A program made the position numbers and the translations under genes. Under the pieces are notes generated by a model that worked only from the letters and a program-made list of their open reading frames with translations, made no database searches and had not been told where the DNA came from. From NCBI RefSeq assembly GCF_014203535.1, contig NZ_JACHJI010000009.1:1-64000 (forward strand): a DNA stretch of 64,000 nt, in the 5' to 3' direction. The DNA is from Streptomyces griseomycini (lineage in GTDB: Bacteria; Actinomycetota; Actinomycetes; Streptomycetales; Streptomycetaceae). Shown piece after piece: positions 7,931 through 16,364 of the stretch (position 1 is the first letter of the stretch; each line of letters opens with the position of its first letter).

Positions 7931-10507
7931 ATGAGCGAGCCGGAGAACCAGGGGCGGGACCAGGCACGGCGCACCTGTCAGCGCCCCGGCTGCGGCGGCG
8001 CGTACGAGGACGTCGGCGGCGGCGAGCTGTACTGCGACACCTGCGGCCTCGCCCCGGTCGTGTCGGCATCGGGGTCTCCCCTGCTCGAGCGCAGCCGAGA
8101 GCTCGGGGAAGGGTCGGTCGCCTCGCCCCCGACCGGCGTCACGGTCGGGGGCCGGGGCTCGCGCGGCTCGTCCGGCAGCGGCGGCTCCCGCTCCAGCGGC
8201 CGCAGTGCGCGTACGTCGTCGCAGTCGTCGAAGTCCCGGCGCTCGGTCTCGGGGCGGCTGTCCCGCTCGCTGTCGGGCCGGAGCACGGGCCGCTCGGTGT
8301 CGGTGCGCAGCTCCGGCTCCGCCGCCGGCTCCTCGAGCCGGGGCCGGCTCGGCGCCGGACTCGTCGAGGTCCCGCCGATCCCGCGTCCCGATCCGCGCGC
8401 GATGGTGCTGGAGAACCCCGAGGTGCCCGAGCGGAAGCGGTTCTGCTCGCGCTCGGACTGCGGGGCGCCGGTGGGCCGGGCCCGCAGCGGCCGGCCGGGG
8501 CGCACGGAGGGCTTCTGCACCAAGTGCGGCCACCCGTACTCGTTCGTGCCGAAGCTGCGGGCCGGGGACGTCGTGCACGGCCAGTACGAGGTGGTCGGCT
8601 GCCTGGCGCACGGTGGTCTGGGCTGGATCTACCTCGCCGTGGACCGGGCGGTCTCCGACCGCTGGGTGGTCCTCAAGGGCCTGCTGGACACGGGCGACCA
8701 GGACGCGATGGCGGCGGCGATCTCCGAGCGGCGCTTCCTCGCGGAGATCGAGCACGCCAACATCGTGCGGATCTACAACTTCGTGGAGCACCTCGACCAG
8801 CGCACCGGCTCCCTCGACGGCTACATCGTCATGGAGTACGTCGGCGGCAAGTCCCTGAAGGAGATCGCCAACGCCCGCCGCACCCCGGAGGGCAGGCGCG
8901 ACCCGCTGCCGGTGGAGCAGGCGTGCGCGTACGGCATCGAGGCGCTGGAAGCGCTCGGTCATCTGCACAGCCGCAACCTGCTGTACTGCGACTTCAAGGT
9001 CGACAACGCGATCCAGACCGGGGACCAGCTGAAGCTGATCGACATGGGCGCGGTGCGCCGGATGGACGACGAGGAGTCGGCCATCTACGGCACGGTCGGC
9101 TACCAGGCGCCCGAGGTCGCCGAGGTCGGTCCGTCGGTGGCGTCCGACCTGTACACGGTCGCCCGGACGCTCGCCGTCCTCACGTTCGACTTCCAGGGCT
9201 ACACGAACGTCTACGCGGACTCCCTGCCCGACCCGGACACCATCGAGGTGTTCCGGCGGTACGAGTCCTTCTACCGGCTCCTGGTCCGCGCCACCGACCC
9301 GGACCCGGCCCGCCGGTTCGCCTCCGCGCAGGAGATGACCGAGCAGCTGACGGGCGTCCTGCGCGAGGTCGTCTCCCTCCAGTCGGGCCGTCCCCGCCCG
9401 GCCCTGTCCACGCTGTTCGGCCCGGAACTGCGCGTGACGGACACGGAGTTGTTCCCCGCCCTGGACGGGGACGTCTCCCGCCTGGGGACCCGGGCGGTCC
9501 GTCCGCGCGGGAGACGGCCCGCCCTCCCGCCGGCCGGGGGTCCCCCCGCCGCCGCGCCGGGCCTCGTCAAGCCCGTCGACTGCCCCGCCGCCGCGCTCGC
9601 CCTGCCGGTGCCGCACGTCGACCCCTCCGACCCCAACGCCGGTTTCCTCGCGGGCCTGCTGGCGTCCGCGCCCGGTGAGCTGGTCCACGCGCTCGCCGCC
9701 GCGCCCGCCCCGTCGACCGAGACCCGGCTGCGCCAGGTCCGCGCCCGGCTGGAGACCGGTGAGCGGGCCACCGCGCTGGAGGCGCTGCGCACGCTGGAGG
9801 AACAGGACCCCGACGACTGGCGGGTGGTCTGGTACCGGGGCGTGGCGGCCCTCGTCACCGCCGACCACGAGGGCGCCGCGCTCGCCTTCGACGCGGTCTA
9901 CGACGCCTTCCCCGGCGAGATCGCGCCCAAGCTGGCGCTCGCCCTGTGCGCGGAGGTGCTGGGCCAGCTGGACAACGCCGCCGAGTACTACCGCCTGGTG
10001 TGGTCGACCGACCCGAGCCACGTGAGCGCCGCGTTCGGGCTGGCCCGCGTCCAGCTCGCGGCCGGGGACCGGCGCGGCGCCGTGACGACGCTGGAGTCGG
10101 TGCCGGAGTCGTCCATCCACTACACCGCCGCGCGCGTGGCGGCCGTCCGCGCACGGCTGCGCGGACGCACCGCCGCCCCCGGCGACGCAGCGTTCCTGGA
10201 CGACCTGACCGCCGCCGCCGGGCAGGTCGAGGCCCTGGGGGCGTACGGTCTGGATCCGGCGCGGCGCGAGCAGTTGTCGGCCGAGGTCCTCGGTTGCGGG
10301 CTGGACTGGGTACTCTCCGGGGGCCAGGGTTCCGCCCCTCCCGCCGCCGGGGGACGGACGCTGCTCGGCAGCGGCCTGGACGAGCGGGGGCTGCGCTTCG
10401 GGCTGGAGCGTTCGTACCGCACGCTGGCCCGGCTGGCGCCGAGCGGCGAGGAGAGGATCGACCTGGTGGAACGTGCCAACCGTTACCGCCCCCGGACGTG
10501 GGTGTAG
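7931..10507 (+). CDS. pknG: PknG-type serine/threonine protein kinase
   Basis: 858 residues with the PknG architecture. There are two N-terminal zinc-ribbon/rubredoxin-like cysteine sets (near residues 16-45 and 175-205), separated by a Ser/Arg-rich linker. The kinase domain (about 215-480) has glycine loop LAHGGLGWIYLA, Lys249 in VVLKG, catalytic Asp354 in LYCDFKVDN and DMG in place of DFG (KLIDMGAV), as in PknG proteins. TPR-like helices fill about 590-840. There is no TM helix, unlike most actinobacterial kinases. PknG in mycobacteria controls 2-oxoglutarate metabolism through FHA proteins (GarA/OdhI). Here glnX- and glnH-like genes lie upstream and PP2C, VWA and FHA genes downstream, so an input-kinase-phosphatase-reader module is likely. 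Confidence 0.93.
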   Translation: MSEPENQGRDQARRTCQRPGCGGAYEDVGGGELYCDTCGLAPVVSASGSPLLERSRELGEGSVASPPTGVTVGGRGSRGSSGSGGSRSSGRSARTSSQSSKSRRSVSGRLSRSLSGRSTGRSVSVRSSGSAAGSSSRGRLGAGLVEVPPIPRPDPRAMVLENPEVPERKRFCSRSDCGAPVGRARSGRPGRTEGFCTKCGHPYSFVPKLRAGDVVHGQYEVVGCLAHGGLGWIYLAVDRAVSDRWVVLKGLLDTGDQDAMAAAISERRFLAEIEHANIVRIYNFVEHLDQRTGSLDGYIVMEYVGGKSLKEIANARRTPEGRRDPLPVEQACAYGIEALEALGHLHSRNLLYCDFKVDNAIQTGDQLKLIDMGAVRRMDDEESAIYGTVGYQAPEVAEVGPSVASDLYTVARTLAVLTFDFQGYTNVYADSLPDPDTIEVFRRYESFYRLLVRATDPDPARRFASAQEMTEQLTGVLREVVSLQSGRPRPALSTLFGPELRVTDTELFPALDGDVSRLGTRAVRPRGRRPALPPAGGPPAAAPGLVKPVDCPAAALALPVPHVDPSDPNAGFLAGLLASAPGELVHALAAAPAPSTETRLRQVRARLETGERATALEALRTLEEQDPDDWRVVWYRGVAALVTADHEGAALAFDAVYDAFPGEIAPKLALALCAEVLGQLDNAAEYYRLVWSTDPSHVSAAFGLARVQLAAGDRRGAVTTLESVPESSIHYTAARVAAVRARLRGRTAAPGDAAFLDDLTAAAGQVEALGAYGLDPARREQLSAEVLGCGLDWVLSGGQGSAPPAAGGRTLLGSGLDERGLRFGLERSYRTLARLAPSGEERIDLVERANRYRPRTWV

Positions 10508-10510
10508 TTG

Positions 10511-11974
10511 ATGTCGCAGATGCCTCAGCAGGCCGCTCTGTCGAAGTGCCCGAGCTGCGAGGAGCCCCTCGAGACGGGTGATCGTTTCTGCGGTGCGTGC
10601 GGATACGACCTGTCCGTGGTTCCCGCACGGCCGAGGGACGAGCCGACGGTCGCCGTGAACGGCTCGGTGCCGTCCCAGGCCCCGGCGGACCGCGGCGGGC
10701 CCCGGCCGCCGTCGGCCCCGCCCGCCGCACCGGCCTGGCCCGCGCCCGCCCCCGCGCCGGACGGCTCCGCCGACCCGCCCCGGGGCACGCCCGTGCCGCC
10801 TCCGGCCCAGGGCGTCCCCGTACCGCCGCCCCCGGCCCAGGGTGCCGTGGTACCGCCGCCTCCCCCGCCCCCGCCGTCGGCGCCGCCCGCCGAGTCGTCC
10901 GGTGTGCGCTTCGACCGCCGGGCGCAGCCGGACGCACCCGTCGCGGCTCCCTCCGCCGCCCAGCGCCCCGGCGGTGTCCACCAGCCCGCGCAGCCCGACG
11001 AGTACCCGCTCCAGGCTCCGGACCCGCGGGTGGCCGCCGAACCGGCGCGGGCCGCCGGGGGCACGGTGTGCGTGGCCTGCCGCGCGGGCCGGGTGGACGG
11101 CGACGGCTACTGCGAGAACTGCGGCCACGCCCAGCCGCGCGAACGGGACCACATGGAACAGGAACACGGCCCCGTGGCCGCGGTCAGCGACCGTGGCCTG
11201 CGCCACCACCGCAACGAGGACGCCTTCGCCGTCGGCACCACCGCGCTGCCCGACGGCTCCCCCGTCTCCGTGGCGATCGTCTGCGACGGCGTCTCCTCGG
11301 CGACCCGCCCCGACGAGGCGTCACTGGCCGCCTCCCGCGCGGCGAACGAGTCGCTGCTCGCCGCCCTGCCGCGCGGCACGCACCCGCAGCAGGCGATGCA
11401 CGACGCGATCGTCGCCGCCGCCGAGGCGGTCGACGCGCTGGCCGACGAGCCCGCGGCGGCCCGGGAGCACGCCCCGCACCAGAACGCCCCGGCCTGCACC
11501 ATCGTCGGCACCGTGGTCACCGACGCCCTGCTGGTCGTCGGCTGGGTCGGCGACAGCCGCGCCTACTGGGTGCCGACGGACCGCTCCGCCCCGGCGGCCC
11601 GGCTCACCGAGGACGACTCCTGGGCCGCGCAGATGGTGGCCGCGGGCCTGATGGGCGAGGCCGAGGCGTACGCCGACCAGCGCGCGCACGCGATCACCGG
11701 CTGGCTCGGCGCGGACGCCTACGAACTGGAGCCGCACACCGCGTCCTTCAAACCGGACCGCCCCGGTGTGATCGTCGTCTGCACGGACGGCCTGTGGAAC
11801 TACGCCGAGTCGGCCGAGGAGATGGCCGCGGTCGTCCCCGCCGACGCCGCCGTGCGCCCCCTGCACGGGGCCCGGGTGCTGGTCGGTCACGCCCTCGACG
11901 GCGGCGGCCACGACAACGTAACAGTGGCCCTCGTGCCGTTCCCGGCCGTCCCCCAGGGGGCAGGATCGGCCTGA
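10511..11974 (+). CDS. Zinc-ribbon PP2C-family protein phosphatase
   Basis: About 487 residues. An N-terminal zinc ribbon (CPSC then CGACG, residues about 13-35) is followed by a long Pro/Ala-rich linker. A second ribbon (CVAC then CENCG, about 180-205) precedes a PP2C domain (about 220-480) with AVSDRG, RNEDAF, CDGVSS (usually DGMGG), VGDSRAYW, VVCTDGLWNY and GGHDNVTVAL. The metal-binding Asp residues are present, so it should be an active Mn/Mg-dependent Ser/Thr phosphatase. It starts 3 bp after the pknG stop and is the natural antagonist of that kinase. The ATG at 10511 is preferred over the adjoining TTG. Confidence 0.88.
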   Translation: MSQMPQQAALSKCPSCEEPLETGDRFCGACGYDLSVVPARPRDEPTVAVNGSVPSQAPADRGGPRPPSAPPAAPAWPAPAPAPDGSADPPRGTPVPPPAQGVPVPPPPAQGAVVPPPPPPPPSAPPAESSGVRFDRRAQPDAPVAAPSAAQRPGGVHQPAQPDEYPLQAPDPRVAAEPARAAGGTVCVACRAGRVDGDGYCENCGHAQPRERDHMEQEHGPVAAVSDRGLRHHRNEDAFAVGTTALPDGSPVSVAIVCDGVSSATRPDEASLAASRAANESLLAALPRGTHPQQAMHDAIVAAAEAVDALADEPAAAREHAPHQNAPACTIVGTVVTDALLVVGWVGDSRAYWVPTDRSAPAARLTEDDSWAAQMVAAGLMGEAEAYADQRAHAITGWLGADAYELEPHTASFKPDRPGVIVVCTDGLWNYAESAEEMAAVVPADAAVRPLHGARVLVGHALDGGGHDNVTVALVPFPAVPQGAGSA

Positions 11975-12009
11975 GGCCGCGTACGGGAAGCCTCTTGCGG
12001 GGAGCCTCA

Positions 12010-12033
12010 ACGGACCGGAGGGGACCGGTCCGT
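12010..12033 (+). terminator. Hairpin between the PP2C and VWA genes
   Basis: A perfect 9-bp inverted repeat (12010-12018 with 12025-12033, 6-nt loop) lies in the 111-bp gap between two co-directional genes of the PknG block. No T-tract follows, so it may be a weak or partial terminator, or an RNA processing site that sets the relative level of the VWA and FHA genes. Confidence 0.35.
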
Positions 12034-12085
12034 CATCCGTCGTCGCCCCGCGCCGTCGGGGCACCTGAGGGGGATCGAAGCAGGC

Positions 12086-13432
12086 ATGGCCAATTTCTCG
12101 AAGTCGAACGTGCCGCAGTTCTCGGTGGACGTCTACCAGAACGAGTACCTGCCGGAGGGCGCCGGCGAGGTCAACGCCATCGTCACGGTGACCGCGACCG
12201 GCGGCGGCACCATCGGCAGCGCGGTGGCGGCGCCCCACCTCTACTCACCCGGTGAGGGGCCGTCGGCGGCGGTGGTGCTCATGGTCGACTGCTCGGGCTC
12301 GATGGACTACCCGCCGACCAAGATGCGCAACGCCCGCGACGCGACGGCCGCCGCGATCGACGCCCTGCGCGACGGCGTGCGCTTCGCGGTGGTCGGCGGC
12401 ACGCACGTGGCCAGGGAGGTGTATCCGGGCGGCGGCGGCCTCGCGGTCGCCGACGCCGGCACCCGCGACCAGGCCAAGCAGGCGCTGCGCAAGCTGAACG
12501 CGGGCGGGGGCACCGCCATCGGCACCTGGCTGCGGCTGGCCGACCGGCTGCTGGCGTCGGCGGACGTGGCGATACGGCACGGCATCCTGCTCACCGACGG
12601 CCGCAACGAGCACGAGTCGCCCGAGGACCTGAAGGCGGCCCTGGACGCGTGTGCGGGGCGGTTCACCTGTGACGCCCGGGGCGTGGGCACCGACTGGGAA
12701 GTGAAAGAAGTCACAGGGATCGCCTCCGCCCTCCTCGGCACCGCCGACATCGTCGCCGACCCGGCCGGTCTCGCCGCCGACTTCACGCAGATGATGGAGG
12801 CGGCGATGGGCAAGGAGGTCGCGGACGTCTCCCTGCGGCTGTGGACCCCGGTCGGCACGACTGTGAGGTTCGTCAAACAGGTCGCGCCGACGGTCGAGGA
12901 ACTCACCGGCCGGCGCACCGAGGCCGGCCCGCGCGCGGGCGACTACCCCCTGGGTTCCTGGGGCGACGAGTCCCGCGACTACCACGTCTGCGTCGAGGTC
13001 CCGCCCGCGGGCCTCGGCCAGGAGATGCTGGCGGCCCGTGTCTCCCTGGTGATTCCGCAGTCCGACGGGACCGTGCAGAACCTCGGCGCGCAGGGTCTGG
13101 TGCGGGCCGTGTGGACGGACGACATGGCCGCCTCGACGTCGATCAACCCCCAGGTCGCCCACTACACCGGGCAGGCCGAACTGGCGGAAGTCATCCAGGA
13201 AGGGCTCGATCTGCGCAAAGCGGGAGACATCGACGGAGCAACGGCCAAACTGGGCCGCGCCGTTCAGCTCGCGAGTGCCTCCGGCAACGCGGACACTGCG
13301 AAACTGCTTGCGAAGGTGGTGGACGTGGTCGACGCCGCGACGGGTACTGTGCGACTGAAGGCGAAGGTCGAGGAGGCCGACGAGATGACGCTCGAGACTC
13401 GGTCCACCAAGACCGTTCGTGTAAAGAAGTGA
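12086..13432 (+). CDS. VWA-domain protein of the PknG cluster
   Basis: 448 residues. A von Willebrand A domain (about 65-250) has an intact MIDAS: DCSGS (DxSxS) near residue 70, a GGGTAIGTWL threonine and LLTDGRNEH. The C-terminal part is beta-rich, followed by a helical end (about 360-440). No signal peptide is seen, so it is cytoplasmic. VWA proteins of this kind bind partners through a metal ion, and they recur with PP2C and FHA proteins in bacterial phospho-signalling and stress (Ter-like) gene sets. The ATG at 12086 follows GAGGGGGATCG. The next gene, 84 bp downstream, encodes an FHA reader. Confidence 0.85.
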   Translation: MANFSKSNVPQFSVDVYQNEYLPEGAGEVNAIVTVTATGGGTIGSAVAAPHLYSPGEGPSAAVVLMVDCSGSMDYPPTKMRNARDATAAAIDALRDGVRFAVVGGTHVAREVYPGGGGLAVADAGTRDQAKQALRKLNAGGGTAIGTWLRLADRLLASADVAIRHGILLTDGRNEHESPEDLKAALDACAGRFTCDARGVGTDWEVKEVTGIASALLGTADIVADPAGLAADFTQMMEAAMGKEVADVSLRLWTPVGTTVRFVKQVAPTVEELTGRRTEAGPRAGDYPLGSWGDESRDYHVCVEVPPAGLGQEMLAARVSLVIPQSDGTVQNLGAQGLVRAVWTDDMAASTSINPQVAHYTGQAELAEVIQEGLDLRKAGDIDGATAKLGRAVQLASASGNADTAKLLAKVVDVVDAATGTVRLKAKVEEADEMTLETRSTKTVRVKK

Positions 13433-13472
13433 TCCGGAAGTAATCGAGCCTGACCCCTCGGGGTTGGAGAAA

Positions 13473-13492
13473 TCCGGCCGGAACCGGCCGGA
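13473..13492 (+). promoter_or_regulatory. Tight inverted repeat before the FHA-gene ribosome site
   Basis: TCCGGCCGG and its exact complement are separated by only 2 nt and lie just upstream of the AAAGGAGAGG ribosome site of the FHA gene. In mRNA this would form a compact hairpin that could influence translation, or mark partial termination after the VWA gene. No T-tract follows. Confidence 0.3.
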
Positions 13493-13516
13493 CAAAGGAG
13501 AGGGGGAAGCGCCGAC

Positions 13517-14731
13517 ATGCCGACCTGCCCGAACGGACACCAGTCGGGTTCCGACGACTGGTGCGAGGTGTGCGGTCACCGCATGGCGGGTGCCGTGCCC
13601 CCACCTCCTCCCCCGCCGCCCCCGGCCGGCGGTGGCTACGGATTCCCGCCGCCCGGTGGCGGCCCGGGAGGCCCCGGTGGCTTCGGCGGCGGTCCGGGCG
13701 GCCCCGGCGGCCCCCCGGAGCTGTGCCCGCAGTGCCGTACGCCCCGTGAGGGCGCCGCGCCGTTCTGCGAGGAGTGCCGGTGGAACTTCCTGACGAACAC
13801 GGCGACCTCGTACACCCCGGCCGCCCCGCGTCCGCCGGCCCCCGGCCCCGGCGGACCGTTCCAGCAGCCGCCCGGCCCGTCGTACGGCGGCGGTGACGCC
13901 TTCGACTACCAGGGCTCGCGTCCCTCGCAGGTGAACCGGCCCGCCGAGCCGATCCCGCCGGGCCCGCCCGGTTTCGGCGGCGGCCCCTCGCGGCCGGTAC
14001 CGCCGCCGCCCGGACCGGGTGGTCACGGTGGCCCGGGTGGTCCCGGCGGTCCGCAGGCGTTCCAGCCCGGACCGTCCGCGCCGCCCGGGTTCCCGCAGGA
14101 GACCGGCCGTCCGCAGCAGGGCGGACCGTCCTTCGGCGGCGGTGACGACGACTGGGTGATCTCCCCGCCGTCCGGCGGCCCCGGAGGTCCCGGCGGCATG
14201 GGCGGTCCCGGCGGCCCGAACGGCGCCGGCCAGCACGGCGGTTACGGCTACCCGCAGCCCGGCGCGACCCAGGCGCCGCCCGGGCCCGGCGGCTTCCCGC
14301 AGCAGCCCTCCCGGCCCCAGGGCCCGGCGACCTGGACCGCGACCATCGGTCCGGACCGCGAGTACTTCATGGCGATGATGCAGCGCTCCGGCCCCGAGGC
14401 CGCGGGCCTGAACCTGCCCGCGTACTCGCCCGAGCAGCAGCGCACGCTCACCGGCAACCAGATCACCATCGGCCGCCGCCGCCACTCCACCGGCGACACC
14501 CCCGACATCGACCTGTCGACGCCGCCGGAGGACCCGGGCGTCTCGCACCAGCACGCGGTGCTGGTGCAGCAGCCGGACGGCAGCTGGGCGGTCGTCGACC
14601 AGAACTCCACGAACGGCACGACGGTCAACGGCTCGGACGAGCCGATCCAGCCGTTCGTCCCGGTCCCGCTGCAGGACGGCGACCGGGTCCACGTGGGCGC
14701 CTGGACGACGATCACGATCCGCCGGGGCTGA
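13517..14731 (+). CDS. Zinc-ribbon FHA-domain protein
   Basis: 404 residues. The N-terminus carries two zinc ribbons: a short CP-C set near 3-20 (CPNGH then CEVCG) and CPQC...CEEC near 73-90. A Gly/Pro-rich disordered linker runs to about 270. The C-terminal FHA domain (about 310-404) has IGRRR, the GVSHQHA Ser/His phosphopeptide site and NSTNGT. It is the expected phosphothreonine reader of the PknG block, formally parallel to GarA/OdhI. However, I see no ETTS-type phosphorylation motif in its N-terminus, so it is not a simple orthologue. It is the last gene of the block and converges on the methyltransferase gene with a 9-bp gap. Confidence 0.9.
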   Translation: MPTCPNGHQSGSDDWCEVCGHRMAGAVPPPPPPPPPAGGGYGFPPPGGGPGGPGGFGGGPGGPGGPPELCPQCRTPREGAAPFCEECRWNFLTNTATSYTPAAPRPPAPGPGGPFQQPPGPSYGGGDAFDYQGSRPSQVNRPAEPIPPGPPGFGGGPSRPVPPPPGPGGHGGPGGPGGPQAFQPGPSAPPGFPQETGRPQQGGPSFGGGDDDWVISPPSGGPGGPGGMGGPGGPNGAGQHGGYGYPQPGATQAPPGPGGFPQQPSRPQGPATWTATIGPDREYFMAMMQRSGPEAAGLNLPAYSPEQQRTLTGNQITIGRRRHSTGDTPDIDLSTPPEDPGVSHQHAVLVQQPDGSWAVVDQNSTNGTTVNGSDEPIQPFVPVPLQDGDRVHVGAWTTITIRRG

Positions 14732-14740
14732 GTCCCTCCC

Positions 14741-15724
14741 TCAGGAGGGCAGCGGCCAGACGCAGGGCCCCCGGGGGTCGTCCAGCCACGCGCGGGCGCC
14801 CTCGTCGCCGACCGTGAGGCCGTAGCGTTCGCGCTGCGGCCGGCCCTCGCGCTCCCACAGGGCGTACGCCTCCCGCGGGTCGAGGGCGCCGGCGGTCAGC
14901 TCCAGCAGGAACCGGAGCAGGTCGTTTCCCCGGGCCGGGCGCGGCAGCCCGTCCGGGTCGGGCCGCTCCTGCCACGACCGGCTCGCACCGCGCAGCGGGA
15001 CGAAGTAGGCGGGCGTGCGCAGGAAGCGCCCCTCGGCGTGCCCGGTGTCGCGCACGGTGAGCACGACGACCCCGGTGGCGAACGGGGCGAGGATCCGGGC
15101 GCCCGGACGGCACTGCTCGAGCCAGGCGCGCGGGACCGAGGGCAGGGCGCAGGTCGCGATGATCCGGTCGAAGGGGGCGCGTGCGGGCACCCCGCGCACG
15201 CCGTCGCCGGTGACGACGACCGGGTGGTACCCGGCGGCGTCCAGGTGCCGGCGGGCCGACCCGGTGATCTCCGGATCGAGGTCGACCGTGGTGACCAGGT
15301 CGCCGGTGCCGAGCCGGTGGGCGAGCAGGGCGGCGTTGTAGCCGCTGCCGGTGCCGATCTCCAGGACCGCCTCGCCGTCGCGGACGCCCAGCTCGGCCAG
15401 CATCAGCGCCATGAGGGAGGGCTGGCTGCTGGAGGAGAGCGGCTCGTCGCCGCGCAGCAGGATCGCCAGCGGCGTGTCCTCGTACGCGCCGCGCAGCCAC
15501 CGCTCCCGCGCCCGGGGGTCGGGGCTCCCGCTCCACCGGCGTTCGTAGCCGTCGGCGACTCCCACGTAGTAGGACGGCACGAACAGGTGGCGCGGCACCG
15601 CGGCGAACGCCTCCCGCCACACCGGGTCGGCGTCGAACGCCCCGCTCGCCTCGATCTCGCGCACCAGAGCCGCCTTCAGCGGGACGGCGAGGCCGTCACC
15701 GTTCCCGCGGTCCTGCCCGTCCAT
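14741..15724 (-). CDS. Protein-L-isoaspartate methyltransferase-like SAM enzyme
   Basis: 327 residues, longer than the roughly 210 of housekeeping PCMT. The segment VPRHLFVPSYYV is the PCMT signature, and VLEIGTGSGYNAALLAHRLG is SAM motif I. The extra C-terminal 100 residues are typical of actinobacterial PCMT-like proteins, some of which repair isoaspartate and some of which modify peptides. No peptide-precursor gene is adjacent, so repair of damaged proteins is the default reading. It is transcribed towards the FHA gene and is divergent from the haemoglobin gene across a 56-bp gap. Confidence 0.8.
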   Translation of the reverse strand: MDGQDRGNGDGLAVPLKAALVREIEASGAFDADPVWREAFAAVPRHLFVPSYYVGVADGYERRWSGSPDPRARERWLRGAYEDTPLAILLRGDEPLSSSSQPSLMALMLAELGVRDGEAVLEIGTGSGYNAALLAHRLGTGDLVTTVDLDPEITGSARRHLDAAGYHPVVVTGDGVRGVPARAPFDRIIATCALPSVPRAWLEQCRPGARILAPFATGVVVLTVRDTGHAEGRFLRTPAYFVPLRGASRSWQERPDPDGLPRPARGNDLLRFLLELTAGALDPREAYALWEREGRPQRERYGLTVGDEGARAWLDDPRGPCVWPLPS

Positions 15725-15780
15725 GACTCCACGGTAGGGCGGTCCTAGGCCTCGAGTCCTATGTCGCGCCGTCTGAGACC

Positions 15781-16194
15781 ATGGACGGCGTGACAGAGAT
15801 TCGGCGCGGCACGCTTCAGGAGCAGACCTTCTACGAGCAGGTCGGCGGGGAGGAGACCTTCCGTCGGCTCGTCCACCGTTTCTACCAGGGGGTCGCCGAG
15901 GACCCGCTGCTGCGGCCCATGTACCCCGAGGAGGACCTGGGCCCGGCCGAGGAGCGGCTGCGGCTGTTCCTGATCCAGTACTGGGGCGGTCCGACCACCT
16001 ACGGCGAGCAGCGCGGCCACCCGCGGCTGCGGATGCGGCACGTCCCGTTCAAGGTCGACCGGGCGGCGCACGACGCCTGGCTGAAGCACATGCGGGACGC
16101 CCTCGACGAGCTCGGCCTGTCCGAGGAGCACGAGCAGACGCTGTGGAAGTACCTGACGTACGCGGCGGCCTCGATGATCAACACCCCGGGCTGA
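15781..16194 (+). CDS. glbO: Group II truncated haemoglobin
   Basis: 137 residues, one globin domain. Recognisable landmarks are the B-helix Tyr (RFYQGV), a Tyr at CD1 (RPMYPEEDL), YWGGP, the proximal His in RMRHVPF and a G-helix Trp (DAWLKHM), as in trHbO. These bind haem and O2 and interact with respiratory or peroxide/NO chemistry. ATG at 15781 is listed, but GTG at 15790 (VTEIRRG) is an equally good start. The gene stands alone between the divergent methyltransferase and the ABC exporter. Confidence 0.92.
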   Translation: MDGVTEIRRGTLQEQTFYEQVGGEETFRRLVHRFYQGVAEDPLLRPMYPEEDLGPAEERLRLFLIQYWGGPTTYGEQRGHPRLRMRHVPFKVDRAAHDAWLKHMRDALDELGLSEEHEQTLWKYLTYAAASMINTPG

Positions 16195-16364
16195 TCCCCG
16201 CGGGTCCCGGCCGCACGACCGGACGGAAGAATTCCGGCCGGAATCCGGAGATCCGTCGCCGGAATCCGGTCACGATCCGGTCAAAGCCGCGCTCCGGGCG
16301 CTTACCCGTGGCCGGTCTCCTCTGACAGCATCACCCGGAGGCCTGGACGACCACGGGGGGTTGG

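Noticed and set aside
7625..11209. 1194-codon open frame on the minus strand
   Set aside because: It lies opposite pknG, the PP2C gene and part of the 6571 gene, all with clear motifs. Its product is Arg/Gly/Val-rich without domains, an antisense shadow typical of high-GC DNA.
14741..15724. Lasso/lanthipeptide-type PCMT tailoring gene
   Set aside because: PCMT-like enzymes occur in such clusters, but no precursor peptide, cyclase or protease gene is nearby.
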